DNA of 11,051 nt from Bdellovibrionaceae bacterium UBA2316 (GCA_002345205.1 DDVI01000120.1:1-11051); one strand, 5' to 3'. Shown: positions 1 to 6,215, counted from the stretch's first letter. Notes: a model not told the origin generated them from the letters alone. Numbers and translations: made by a program.

Positions 1-251
1 GTTGTAAGGCTCGGATTCATAACATCCAACTCAATGGATTAATAAAGATAAAGAAGCCGTAACGCAGCTTTGATTACAAAAAATATTGTTCAAAAAATCA
101 AAAAAAATCGCACTGTCTAACTTTTTGACGGTGACTGTCAGCGGCTCATATTGAGATCGTTTAGACACCCATTTGTCTTCTATTCAAATTAAAATTGATT
201 CTATCTTGGAACAAAACATGCTCATTATTAATCCTGTAAAGCCGGGTCAAG
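1..251. other. Gene-free leader region, nothing firm recognised
   Basis: No credible coding frame, tRNA or rRNA is seen here. The stretch is AT-rich. TTGACG at about 126 followed by CATATT about 17 bases later could be a weak sigma-70-like promoter, and TGAC/GTCA form a short dyad around the same spot. Neither is strong enough to call as a separate feature. Confidence 0.3.
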
Positions 252-317
252 TTGAATAAAGGGAAATTCATCCCACAACATTTGGAACGGTATCGAAGCT
301 TGGTAGGAGAAAATTTT

Positions 318-743
318 ATGTCAAAAAAAATTACTTCAGTGGCCCTAGTAGGATTAATGTTATCAGCATGTGCTAGTTACCGTCCGATATTAGATGAAAA
401 TAAAAAATATTCCAAAGTGGGAGAATCTCAAGCTGAAAGAGATATCGATGAGTGTATGAACCGCGCTGATTCCTATTTAACAAAACATAAAAGTGATAAA
501 ATGAAAAAACAAATGGGCCGTCAGGCCGTTCAAGGGGCTGCGCTTGGTGGGCTTGTGGGTGCAGTCAGTGGTAATGGCCTTCAAGGCGTTGCTGGTGGGG
601 CTGCTATTGGTGCTGGAGTCGGAGCTGCTGGGGCTTATATTGATGAAAAAACAAAAGATAATTTGAAACCTGATCAGCTGAAACAACGCTATGTAAACAA
701 TTGTTTACATAGAAAAGACTATCAAGTTATTGGATGGAAATAA
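318..743 (+). CDS. Glycine-zipper lipoprotein
   Basis: A predicted 141-residue outer-envelope lipoprotein. The open frame extends back to a TTG at 252, but ATG 318 is preferred: it has a purine-rich GTAGGAG about 8 bases upstream, and it places an ordinary signal peptide at the extreme N-terminus. The signal runs KKIT, then a hydrophobic stretch ending in LSAC, with Cys18 as the lipidation site. Residues about 73-107 form a Gly/Ala-rich GxxxG-type glycine zipper that could pack into a membrane hairpin. Cys46 and Cys129 flank the zipper in similar C-xx-R contexts and could form a disulfide. The C-terminus (KDYQVIGW) is typical of the small glycine-zipper lipoproteins of Gram-negative bacteria. 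The precise role is unknown. The gene appears monocistronic, with a terminator just after it. Confidence 0.85.
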   Translation: MSKKITSVALVGLMLSACASYRPILDENKKYSKVGESQAERDIDECMNRADSYLTKHKSDKMKKQMGRQAVQGAALGGLVGAVSGNGLQGVAGGAAIGAGVGAAGAYIDEKTKDNLKPDQLKQRYVNNCLHRKDYQVIGWK

Positions 744-748
744 TTGAA

Positions 749-785
749 AGAGAGGCAGCCAGGACCTCTCTCCTTCTTCACTTTC
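749..785 (+). terminator. Probable rho-independent terminator
   Basis: A perfect 7-bp stem, AGAGAGG (749-755) with CCTCTCT (765-771) around a 9-base loop, begins five bases after the lipoprotein stop codon. It is followed by a pyrimidine-rich CCTTCTTCACTTTCT tail. The tail is not a pure T-run, so efficiency is uncertain. Confidence 0.6.
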
Positions 786-822
786 TATAAATACTTTATT
801 TATTCTAAAACCTTCGATCAGC

Positions 823-852
823 TTTAATTAATCACTGAATCAATTAATTAAA
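823..852. repeat. Perfect 10-bp inverted repeat, AT-only arms
   Basis: TTTAATTAAT (823-832) and ATTAATTAAA (843-852) are exact reverse complements separated by 10 bases. The arms contain no G or C. This could be an operator-like site, a relic of a mobile-element end, or chance in AT-rich DNA. Nothing identifies a binding protein. Confidence 0.5.
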
Positions 853-934
853 TTAATCCTTAGAGAAGTTAGCTAATGCCCATCAAAATAATTAAGACTT
901 TCACTCTCTCTGATTTTGAGTAATTCTTTGAGAG

Positions 935-1090
935 CTAAGAATTAATAACCTTATCTGGAAGTGGGTACCCCAGATCTTGTTCGACTTGGCTCTGGAACGT
1001 GAGCCAATTGGCCTGAATTAGTTTGTAGAGCGTGGTCTTTTCGGGTTCGTGGCGTTGGTAATGGTAAGTTTGGGCGTTGGGTACAGACAT
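935..1090 (-). pseudogene. IS91-family transposase, N-terminal remnant
   Basis: On the minus strand, an ATG at 1088-1090 opens a frame of 51 residues ending at TAG 935-937. It reads YQRHEPEKTTLY, then KLIQANWLTFQSQVEQ. This matches the start of IS91/IS801-type transposases, whose N-termini carry a Y-x-R-x-PE-x-T-x-LY motif followed by a helix with an ETFLAQVEE-like pattern. Full-length members are roughly 300-400 residues, so only the first part survives; the zinc-binding and catalytic tyrosine regions are missing. The fragment is more GC-rich than the AT-rich spacer to its left, which fits acquired DNA. The assignment rests on motif recognition, not a database search. Confidence 0.6.
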
Positions 1091-1245
1091 CCGCAGACCT
1101 GGTGTCTGCAACTACCATGGCCGTTTAGGATCACTTTACTGATGGCGGCAATCGAGCAGCAGTCCGGAATCACCCTGTCAACCCCTTAAATATGGACAAT
1201 TTTAATTCGAACATTTGCGTTAATTTTTGATTTAAATATTTCATT
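1091..1245. other. Non-coding mobile-element debris, possible IS3-type end
   Basis: Bases 1091-1190 are relatively GC-rich and continue in character from the IS91 remnant, so they are probably upstream DNA of that element. At about 1192 composition switches sharply to AT-rich. TGGACAATTTTAATTCG begins there and lies about 50 bp beyond the stop of the IS3-type remnant, which is where the terminal inverted repeat of an IS3 element (starting TG) would be expected. The opposite end is not present, so the terminus cannot be proven. Confidence 0.35.
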
Positions 1246-1350
1246 TTAAAGTCTCACTGCTACTTCATCAGTAGAATATTTTGCAAAGCAATTTTTAAAT
1301 TCAAGTGGCGCCATCATTTTCAAAGAGCCATGTTTTCTTTTAGAAAAACA
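1246..1350 (-). pseudogene. IS3-family transposase (OrfB), C-terminal remnant
   Basis: The minus-strand frame ending at TAA 1246-1248 encodes FSKRKHGSLKMMAPLEFKN and a short tail ending AVRL. This is the hallmark end of IS3-family OrfB, in which the integrase-core domain closes with a YNxKRxHSSLGxxTPxEF motif. The DDE catalytic residues lie upstream and are absent. At about 1350 the similarity stops and unrelated CusF-type sequence on the other strand begins, marking a recombination or insertion junction. The open frame continues artificially to 1452 across that junction. Confidence 0.7.
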
Positions 1351-1354
1351 GGCC

Positions 1355-1507
1355 TTGCCAACCTTACCTATTGTCAAAGGAGTTGTGCGAAAAATTGATC
1401 TAGCTTCCAGTCGTATTTCGATCAAACATGAGGCCATTCCCAATCTGGACATGCCGGGTATGACGATGTCGTTTCTCGTACAAGATCCAAAAATCCTTGT
1501 AGGCTTG
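1355..1507 (+). pseudogene. CusF-type periplasmic copper/silver-binding domain, fragment
   Basis: The plus strand encodes VKGVVRKIDLASSRISIKHE, then AIPNLDMPGMTMSFLVQDP. This is the core of the CusF family of small periplasmic Cu(I)/Ag(I) chaperones that hand metal to CusCBA efflux pumps. Family metal ligands are a His in the IKH strand and the two Met residues of the MPxMTM segment; all are seen here (IKH, MPGMTM). Both the signal peptide and the last part of the barrel are missing. Similarity begins right after the IS3 remnant and ends at about 1507, where the antisense of another transposase starts. The frame reads on to a stop at 1556-1558 as foreign sequence. It is very unlikely to give a folded protein, and is best read as the relic of a former metal-resistance gene. 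Confidence 0.75.
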
Positions 1508-1832
1508 AGGACTTACGGGAGTACTTATCAAGATCAAATAATTGAGCCATCGGGTTAAAGGTTTTTTTGCACGATAGACACAACAGCCTTGTCAGTACTA
1601 AGTTCACTTCACCGATGGATGTCTTGAGCTTACGATCCGATTTGGAATGCAAGTGATGTTTATCTTTTCCGCAATGCGGGCAATCGACACCTGATTTTAT
1701 CAATAGCGATTCAATCAGTATGACAAGTGCCTTCACAAATCCAGGAACGCCTTCGGTATCAAATAGATTTTTAACTGCAACTATCAAGATCGCATTATTG
1801 ATGGCAATGGTGATACTGCGGTCCGGAAACAC
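1508..1832 (-). pseudogene. Zinc-ribbon transposase, N-terminal fragment
   Basis: A minus-strand frame from GTG 1832 gives about 108 residues of genuine transposase-like sequence before running into antisense CusF DNA at about 1507 (the frame is open to 1422). It contains CPHCG at residues 51-55, then RKLKTSIGEVNL (68-79), then CLSCKK (85-90) and a DKYSRKSS segment. The CxxC plus GEV-x-CxxC arrangement is the N-terminal zinc ribbon found in ISL3, ISLre2/UPF0236 and ISKra4-type transposases. I cannot decide among those families without a search. The catalytic DDE domain is lost, so this is a dead fragment. Confidence 0.55.
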
Positions 1833-1872
1833 GACTGCGGCTGTTTGGTTGTGTTAGGTAAGATCAGGTAGG

Positions 1873-2568
1873 TTGACCTTCTGGTCGTTCGTTAAACCCG
1901 CGTTATGGAAGGCTCGGTTCCGCTTGGAGGCAATTCAGAATGAACGCGAAAGGCTTATTCAAAATCAAAATTTTGAATTGCCGTATGGTCAGGCTTGGTT
2001 ACTACTTTTACTAAATGAGTTAGAGAAAACTTCCTTCCAATCTAAAGAAGTTCATAGTTTCCGCACTGAACTCGTAGAAAGAATAGGCTTGTGGCTTGAG
2101 AAAAACGAGTTTCCTGAACACAAGGTAAACTCATATCATTCGTGGTTAATTACTTATTTTTTATTTAAAAAATCTAAATCAGACGCTCACTACTCACGAA
2201 TCAACATAATTGATGAAAAATTTAATTCGGTTGTGAATGTTTACGACGAAAATGACCCTAAAGATTTTTTTTCGCCTGAAAGCTTATTTCAAATTTTGAA
2301 ACATCAGCCCAAAAAGGCATTTAATTTAGTACAAAGTCTTAATCAATTAGGACCTATCAATCACTCAAATTGCCATCATCTTGGAAAAATCATCAGCAAG
2401 ATATGGACGACACCAAAAAATCAAATAGACGCTCTTGAATCCGTTATTCAATCAATTAAGGAGGTTACAAAAAGACCAGAACTCTGGAAGAGCGATTTTG
2501 ATACCGTCGCCCATTGGATTCCTCAATTTCTTTGGTTTGGCCTATTCCTAGCACTCGACGAGCCATAG
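1873..2568 (+). CDS. DUF2891-like protein, probably 5'-truncated
   Basis: An open frame of 231 codons opening at a TTG with no convincing ribosome-binding site. From about residue 15 the sequence resembles the DUF2891 family: FELPYGQAWLLLLLNEL (34-50) matches the family's FERPYGWAWLLKLAxEL block, and SYHSWLITYFL (87-97) falls where the family has its conserved HSNTAFAL strand. The family's N-terminal DWHS-x-HG motif, about 90 residues earlier, is absent because transposase debris begins immediately upstream. The most likely story is that an insertion or deletion removed the start of the gene and left an open but decapitated frame. The C-terminus (HWIPQFLWFGLFLAL) is hydrophobic. The biochemical role of the family is not established. 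The family assignment is moderate and the truncation is inferred. Confidence 0.5.
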   Translation: MTFWSFVKPALWKARFRLEAIQNERERLIQNQNFELPYGQAWLLLLLNELEKTSFQSKEVHSFRTELVERIGLWLEKNEFPEHKVNSYHSWLITYFLFKKSKSDAHYSRINIIDEKFNSVVNVYDENDPKDFFSPESLFQILKHQPKKAFNLVQSLNQLGPINHSNCHHLGKIISKIWTTPKNQIDALESVIQSIKEVTKRPELWKSDFDTVAHWIPQFLWFGLFLALDEP

Positions 2569-2672
2569 AAATAATAGCTCTACGCTAACTTCGCGGTGCA
2601 CGGTTGAGCCTCCACTAATGACTATTTGGCAATTATGATTTAGAAAGACACTACGATTCACAAGGGGGATGC

Positions 2673-3281
2673 GTGAAGGATTTAAAAATTACACTAATTT
2701 GTTCTATCTCATTATTTTTAGGCGCTTGCGTAACTTTGCCGAACTCTTTTGTAAAAGATGGTGATGTTTTAGTTCACAAACCAACGGCAACACGCTATCC
2801 AAAGAAAATTCAAGGGTGGAATCTTTTAGAGGGTGCTACAGATAAAGTTGATAATGAAATTGCGGCCTCAGCCTCTTATCGGCAGGCGTCTTTTTCAAAA
2901 GCTTTCAACGCAGACTTCATTCCGACCGCTAGCGTTTACATACTTAGTTCAGAAAAAAGCAACGGACTTCAAATCCTACAAAAACGCTTAAAAGCGCAGA
3001 TTCCAAACGCAATCCAAGAACGCCAAGAAACTTTGAAAACGCCGAATGGAACAACTACTGCAATTGTCTATAAACACCTCGCTGGAGTTGCCGTTAATTC
3101 ACTCATCTCACAGGCTTTTGAGACAGAATCATGGCTCATTCAATCTCCGACACAGAAGCAAGTCGCTTATTGGGTCACTGTAGCTAAAACCGATAAAGAT
3201 CGAGAATCCATTCCGACAGATTTTTTAGCAAGATACAACGAAGGCCTGAAAGCGGATGCGAAGACATCAATCGCCCAATAA
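2673..3281 (+). CDS. Predicted lipoprotein, function unknown
   Basis: A 202-residue protein starting at GTG 2673, with a strong AAGGGGGA ribosome-binding site at 2662-2669. The N-terminus is a lipoprotein signal peptide: MKDLK, a hydrophobic core, and the lipobox LGAC with Cys19. The mature part is soluble and mixed alpha/beta, without a motif I recognise. Gln and Lys are frequent and there are no further cysteines. The last 26 bp overlap the next gene, which begins with ATG 3256 in another frame. The two are therefore probably translated from one message, and the lipoprotein may work with the secreted product of the second gene at the outer membrane. That partnership is an inference from gene order. 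Confidence 0.8.
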   Translation: MKDLKITLICSISLFLGACVTLPNSFVKDGDVLVHKPTATRYPKKIQGWNLLEGATDKVDNEIAASASYRQASFSKAFNADFIPTASVYILSSEKSNGLQILQKRLKAQIPNAIQERQETLKTPNGTTTAIVYKHLAGVAVNSLISQAFETESWLIQSPTQKQVAYWVTVAKTDKDRESIPTDFLARYNEGLKADAKTSIAQ

Positions 3282-3927
3282 CATCAAAACACTAAAAATT
3301 TTTTTGCTTCGGCCGCTATTAGCAATTTTAGGTTTTTCTTCTGGCGCAAATGCCTTAAGTAAGCGGCCTCTTCGGGCTGAAGATCCACATGCAAAAGCCT
3401 GGGTTGCAACAAGCGAATTTTCCCCATATTCGCTAATGACCGTTACAAGTTATCTAAACGCTTTTGGAGCAGTCCTTTACTTTGCGCCTGTAGAAAAATC
3501 TCCAGATTATGATCGACAGCAAGTTAAAGATGCGAATAGCGCCGCCGCTGGTGTCGTCTTGGCGGGCGCTATGCTCAATGGATTATTTGCGATGATTTCT
3601 TCGCCTATGATTTCTGATGAGGAACGGCTTAAACTCGGCCCACTATCGGCCACCGATATTGACGATGCATCACTACAACGTGAGAGGAAAGGCTTCTTAA
3701 TATCCCATTTGATCAATACCGCTGCAATTGCTGGCGTGGCCTCGCAATCTGTTCGTGCAGAAAGATGGTCCATTGTCGCCATTCAGGCGGCACTTCCAAT
3801 TGTTGTAGATTTGTCGGCTCGGCATATATTTGGTTCTAATGCAGTTTCACCTTGGGCTTTTTCTGTTGCTCCGTATCTGGAAAATCAGAACTATTCTTCC
3901 GCATTAATGTTGAGCTATAGCTGGTGA
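3256..3927 (+). CDS. Secreted or outer-membrane-like protein, function unknown
   Basis: A 223-residue product, translationally coupled to the lipoprotein gene it overlaps. Residues about 12-33 form a signal peptide (basic start, hydrophobic LLAILGF core, GANA before a likely signal-peptidase I cut at 33/34). Two later stretches are apolar: around 96-116 (GVVLAGAMLNGLFAMIS) and around 172-188 (SIVAIQAALPIVVDLSA). The C-terminus ends in alternating polar and apolar residues with a final aromatic, SALMLSYSW. That is the usual last strand of outer-membrane beta-barrels recognised by the Bam machinery. The middle does not look like a regular barrel, so the location is tentative. No family is recognised. 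Transcription is closed by the hairpin right at the stop codon. Confidence 0.75.
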   Translation: MRRHQSPNNIKTLKIFLLRPLLAILGFSSGANALSKRPLRAEDPHAKAWVATSEFSPYSLMTVTSYLNAFGAVLYFAPVEKSPDYDRQQVKDANSAAAGVVLAGAMLNGLFAMISSPMISDEERLKLGPLSATDIDDASLQRERKGFLISHLINTAAIAGVASQSVRAERWSIVAIQAALPIVVDLSARHIFGSNAVSPWAFSVAPYLENQNYSSALMLSYSW

Positions 3928-3960
3928 AAAATGCGTCCGTGAATACGAACGCACTTTTTC
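3927..3960. terminator. Bidirectional terminator between convergent genes
   Basis: TGCGT (3932-3936) pairs with ACGCA (3949-3953), and inside it CGT pairs with ACG across a C/A mismatch, with a GAAT loop. The stem is preceded by AAAAA and followed by TTTTT, so each strand reads a hairpin plus a T-run. It overlaps the stop of the plus-strand gene and sits two bases past the end of the minus-strand gene, an economical shared terminator. Confidence 0.75.
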
Positions 3961-3961
3961 T

Positions 3962-4162
3962 TCAATTACGATTATTTTCTGCTTGTTCAGCAATTTTTAA
4001 AAGCTCCTCAACAATTTCATTGATCAACATAGAAAACCCGTACTGAACGTGATCGAAGTCCGTAGGCAAAACGCGGTCAGGGTCTTGGGTCTCAATAAAA
4101 TGTCCCAAGCATCTAAGCTTGTAAGTCAGCAGCCTGAGCTTTTCAAAATCGACTTTACTCAT
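3962..4162 (-). CDS. Small helical protein, function unknown
   Basis: A 66-residue product. I choose ATG 4162 rather than the in-frame GTG at 4201 because ATG 4162 overlaps the stop of the upstream small gene as ATGA, the usual sign of translational coupling. The protein is largely alpha-helical in appearance: an N-terminal VDFEKLRLLTYKLRCLGHF helix, a DPDRVLPTDFDHV linker, then a C-terminal EIVEELLKIAEQAE helix that could coil. No membrane segment, signal or catalytic motif is seen, and I do not recognise a family. It may bind or regulate the small hydrophobic protein encoded just upstream. Confidence 0.6.
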   Translation of the reverse strand: MSKVDFEKLRLLTYKLRCLGHFIETQDPDRVLPTDFDHVQYGFSMLINEIVEELLKIAEQAENNRN

Positions 4163-4341
4163 TTGCGACCGCCAGTCCCAACAAATTGGCTGTTGAGCCA
4201 CTTAAAGCTCATACCACCGTGTTGATGAGCTTTGGCAGCTTCACGACCAACAATGCCAGTGGCTTCAACCAAAGTGCCAGCAGCACCAAGAGCAATGGCA
4301 ACGAAAATAAGACTTCTAATAAATTGAACTATGCCTAACAT
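4159..4341 (-). CDS. Small membrane-anchored protein, function unknown
   Basis: A 60-residue product from ATG 4341 with a good ribosome-binding site (GAAAGGAT, 8 bases upstream). Residues about 5-30 are hydrophobic and could be a transmembrane helix or an uncleaved signal (GIVQFIRSLIFVAIALGAAG). The tail is Gly/His/Lys-rich (AKAHQHGG, then FVGTGGRK) and would face the cytoplasm or periplasm depending on topology. Its stop overlaps the start of the following 66-codon gene. It could be a small membrane subunit, a holin-like or toxin-like peptide, or an orphan of the adjacent integrated element. The sequence does not distinguish these. Confidence 0.6.
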   Translation of the reverse strand: MLGIVQFIRSLIFVAIALGAAGTLVEATGIVGREAAKAHQHGGMSFKWLNSQFVGTGGRK

Positions 4342-4414
4342 AAATAATCCTTTCGATTGTTAGGTTCAAATCCAACGAAATAGGTCTCTGACGTGTTTGT
4401 TTATGAAATGATCT

Positions 4415-4433
4415 GAATTGAAGCTTCAAATTC
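4415..4433. repeat. Interrupted palindrome near possible att core
   Basis: TTGAAGCTTCAA (4418-4429) is a perfect 12-bp palindrome. It is flanked by GAA on the left and, one base offset, TTC on the right. Such a dyad could be the core-type recombinase site or a regulator site; neither is shown. Confidence 0.45.
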
Positions 4434-4464
4434 TTTATTTTTACTCTCAAATCGAACCTAAAAA

Positions 4465-4497
4465 GTGTCACCTAGGTGTCACCTGAAAGTCACCTAG
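4465..4497 (+). repeat. Three tandem 11-bp repeats, arm-type integrase sites?
   Basis: GTGTCACCTAG, GTGTCACCTGA and AAGTCACCTAG follow one another without gaps. The shared GTCACCT falls at 4467, 4478 and 4489, an 11-bp period close to one helical turn. Lambda arm-type integrase sites have a similar AGTCACTAT core and similar close spacing, and the neighbouring integrase has a typical arm-binding domain. Binding by this integrase is inferred. Confidence 0.6.
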
Positions 4498-4501
4498 CAC
4501 A

Positions 4502-4528
4502 GTTATTTTTGGTTATTTGGAGTTATTT
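4502..4528 (+). repeat. Three GTTATTT repeats at exact 10-bp spacing
   Basis: GTTATTT occurs at 4502, 4512 and 4522, with a further copy at 4580. The period places the copies on one helix face. They adjoin the 11-bp repeats and may bind the excisionase-like protein or a bending protein. No consensus for a named protein is matched. Confidence 0.5.
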
Positions 4529-4604
4529 TTCGAGAGATCGAAGCTTGTAAGTGATTGAAATCTTTTGTTAATGATTTTCGTTATTTAGTTTTGTTTTCGA
4601 GACT

Positions 4605-4642
4605 TTTTAAAAAGGAGATTGGAGGTTTCACTATGAAACCTC
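4605..4642 (-). terminator. Hairpin downstream of integrase, probable terminator
   Basis: GAGGTTTCA (4622-4630) and TGAAACCTC (4634-4642) form a perfect 9-bp stem with a 3-base loop, about 54 bases past the integrase stop. Read on the minus strand, it is followed after nine bases by CTTTTT. The T-run is farther from the stem than is ideal, so it might also be a binding site in the att region. Confidence 0.5.
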
Positions 4643-4695
4643 GTCTTATCAATAACTTATAGCAAATATTAGACCTTAAAAGCAAGCCTTCTACT

Positions 4696-5925
4696 CTACA
4701 GCGAAACATTTCTGTTAGCTTCCCGAAAATCATAAAGGCTGACAACTTTCTCCATGATTCCTTGATCGTTCGGGATGAAATCAAGTCCTTCGGTTGCTCC
4801 TCTTTCGTCCACGCCAGCCAGCCGAATATAACGCTCAGCCGTTTTTAGATCCTTCCAACCGCATATTTTCATAACAGTTGTTGAAGGAATCCCGCGCGAA
4901 ATAAGATGAGTTGCAAAACAAGCTCGTAACGTATGAAAGCGAACTGGTGGAATTCCAATTTCTCTGCAAAATGCTCGAAGAACTTTTGCCTGATAACCTT
5001 CCTTCCAATGTGTAAAATGTGGCAAAACAAATTGTCCATTCTCATCCGAACCAAAATTGTGCTGCTTCATTTCCATCAAGATCATGTAAAGCTCACTTGA
5101 TACCGGAACATTGCGCCAGTATCTAGCCTTCAATGGACCATACTTTTTAAGCTTCTTATTCCATGATCTTGTCAGTCTAATCAGCCCAAAGTTTCTTTCA
5201 TGCGGTGGCAGCGCTTTTTGGCGTTGGGCTTCTTCTAAAGAGACCAAATCCATATCCTCATGCCGTAGACCATAAACTTCACCATTTCGACATCCTGTTA
5301 AGATTGTCACAGCCCAGATCGGATACCAAGGATGCTTTCGATCTTTAGCTTCACGAAGCAAAGTTTTGATTTGTTCGTGAGTCAAAATCTCTGGCAGCTT
5401 TTCTGGTTCCTTCTTCGCTGTATCTAATCCAAACACAGGACTATGATGAGGACCAACAATCAATCTTTCATCGATACCCCAAAGGTAAATCAAATTGATC
5501 ACACTTTTAAGCTTTCGTTGATAAGACGATGTCTGCCCATGTTCTGCGGCTTGATTTAACAACAAACGTCCGTCGCCACGAGTAATCTCTGAGGCTGGTC
5601 GTTTAAGCCAGCTTTGAGTCCATTTGCGAGCAAGCTTTGCGTAATCCCAGACTGTTGATTTTGAGTAACGGTGTGATCCATAAAGCTCATGAAAATCAGA
5701 CCATCTTTGAATTATACTGTCCCAAGTGAATCCTTGGTTTTCAAGTCGCGCGATTTCTGATGTAACTTGCACAAACTGAGTTCGCTCTTCTTTTTCAGCT
5801 TCTTTTTGGGTTTTAAATCCTCCACGCATTCTTTGTAATCGAATCTGTGGATTTTTTCGGCTTCGAATATTTATATAATAACGCCAAAATGTTTGACCAT
5901 TTTCATTATAAGAAAAAATAGACAT
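4696..5925 (-). CDS. int: Tyrosine recombinase / integrase
   Basis: A 409-residue site-specific recombinase that would integrate and excise the element. The frame is open from 5952, but ATG 5925 is chosen because a near-perfect AAAGGAGG lies 5 bases upstream. Residues 1-60 form an arm-DNA-binding domain (FWRYYINI strands, then GGFKTQKEAEKE). Residues about 67-165 form a SAM-like core-binding domain, and 180-375 the catalytic domain. The expected catalytic set is present: Arg213 (TGCRNGE), Lys266 in the beta-hairpin before RNVPV, His331 and Arg334 (HTLRACFATH), Trp357 in the His/Trp position (GWKDL) and nucleophile Tyr366 (ERYIR). It looks intact. Its start is 11 bases after the stop of the excisionase-like gene, so the two are co-translated. 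Confidence 0.93.
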   Translation of the reverse strand: MSIFSYNENGQTFWRYYINIRSRKNPQIRLQRMRGGFKTQKEAEKEERTQFVQVTSEIARLENQGFTWDSIIQRWSDFHELYGSHRYSKSTVWDYAKLARKWTQSWLKRPASEITRGDGRLLLNQAAEHGQTSSYQRKLKSVINLIYLWGIDERLIVGPHHSPVFGLDTAKKEPEKLPEILTHEQIKTLLREAKDRKHPWYPIWAVTILTGCRNGEVYGLRHEDMDLVSLEEAQRQKALPPHERNFGLIRLTRSWNKKLKKYGPLKARYWRNVPVSSELYMILMEMKQHNFGSDENGQFVLPHFTHWKEGYQAKVLRAFCREIGIPPVRFHTLRACFATHLISRGIPSTTVMKICGWKDLKTAERYIRLAGVDERGATEGLDFIPNDQGIMEKVVSLYDFREANRNVSL

Positions 5926-5930
5926 TGCTA

Positions 5931-5938
5931 CCTCCTTT
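5931..5938 (-). promoter_or_regulatory. Ribosome-binding site fixing the integrase start
   Basis: Minus-strand AAAGGAGG lies 5 bases before ATG 5925 and overlaps the stop codon of the upstream excisionase-like gene. The arrangement both selects this start over the frame's earlier opening and suggests reinitiation coupling. Confidence 0.8.
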
Positions 5939-6215
5939 ATGCCTCTGAGCACTCGATGAGATAGGAAAGTTCTTTTCTTTTGAAATACAATTTACCTGAA
6001 AACTTTCGTCGTCGAATTTTTCCTTGTGATACCAATTTGTGAATTGCATTCACTGAAGGAATTCCATTTGCATTAAATTTTCGTAAATAAACTGCTGCTT
6101 CCGCTGTAGATAACCACTCCAAATTTTCAAAGAACAAATTACTTCTTACATCTGAATCTACCTCGTTTTCCTGGCTGTTTCCATTCTCTTTTCTCTCTCT
6201 TCTTACCTGTGTCAT
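5937..6215 (-). CDS. Excisionase-like helix-turn-helix protein
   Basis: A 92-residue DNA-binding protein. The frame extends to a GTG at 6278, but that would lie inside the long inverted repeat and add an Arg/Gly-rich leader; ATG 6215, with an AGGT motif about 7 bases upstream, is preferred. Residues 1-30 are charged and probably disordered. Residues about 34-88 form a MerR-like winged HTH of the HTH_17/excisionase group: LSTAEAAVYLRK, then SVNAIHKLVSQGKI, then the wing KFSGKLYFKRKEL. Such proteins bind near the att site to favour excision, and often control the integrase gene. Position immediately before the integrase supports that role. It could alternatively act mainly as a transcription factor at the inverted repeat upstream of its own gene. 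Confidence 0.8.
   Translation of the reverse strand: MTQVRRERKENGNSQENEVDSDVRSNLFFENLEWLSTAEAAVYLRKFNANGIPSVNAIHKLVSQGKIRRRKFSGKLYFKRKELSYLIECSEA

Larger units (their letters stand above)
4342..4695. other. Repeat-rich gene-free region, candidate attachment region
   Basis: These 354 bp have no gene but unusual repeat density: an interrupted palindrome (4415-4433), three 11-bp direct repeats (4465-4497), three 10-bp-phased repeats (4502-4528) with a fourth GTTATTT at 4580, the 12-bp palindrome CTTTTTAAAAAG (about 4602-4613) and a 9-bp hairpin (4622-4642). They sit directly downstream of an integrase with an arm-DNA-binding N-terminal domain. That combination is typical of an att region with arm and core sites. 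The strand-exchange core is not identified. Confidence 0.5.

Noticed and set aside
252..317. Earlier TTG start for the first lipoprotein
   Set aside because: It would put 22 charged residues before the signal peptide; ATG 318 has a ribosome-binding site and gives a normal lipoprotein signal.
1355..1558. The CusF frame as an intact 67-codon gene
   Set aside because: It has no signal peptide, and its last 16 codons are antisense of a transposase, so it is a chimeric frame over a junction.
3507..3782. Minus-strand frame of 91 codons
   Set aside because: It is antisense to the secreted protein gene and has low-complexity composition typical of shadow frames.
4163..4201. GTG 4201 as start of the small helical protein
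   Set aside because: ATG 4162 overlaps the upstream stop as ATGA, and the added residues are the shifted frame of the upstream gene.
4356..4385. A real tRNA gene
   Set aside because: Only a T-arm-like segment is present; there are no anticodon, D-arm or acceptor partners upstream.
4465..4528. The tandem repeats as a CRISPR array or replication iterons
   Set aside because: The repeats are 7-11 bp without spacers, so not CRISPR. No Rep gene is nearby, and the integrase context favours arm sites.
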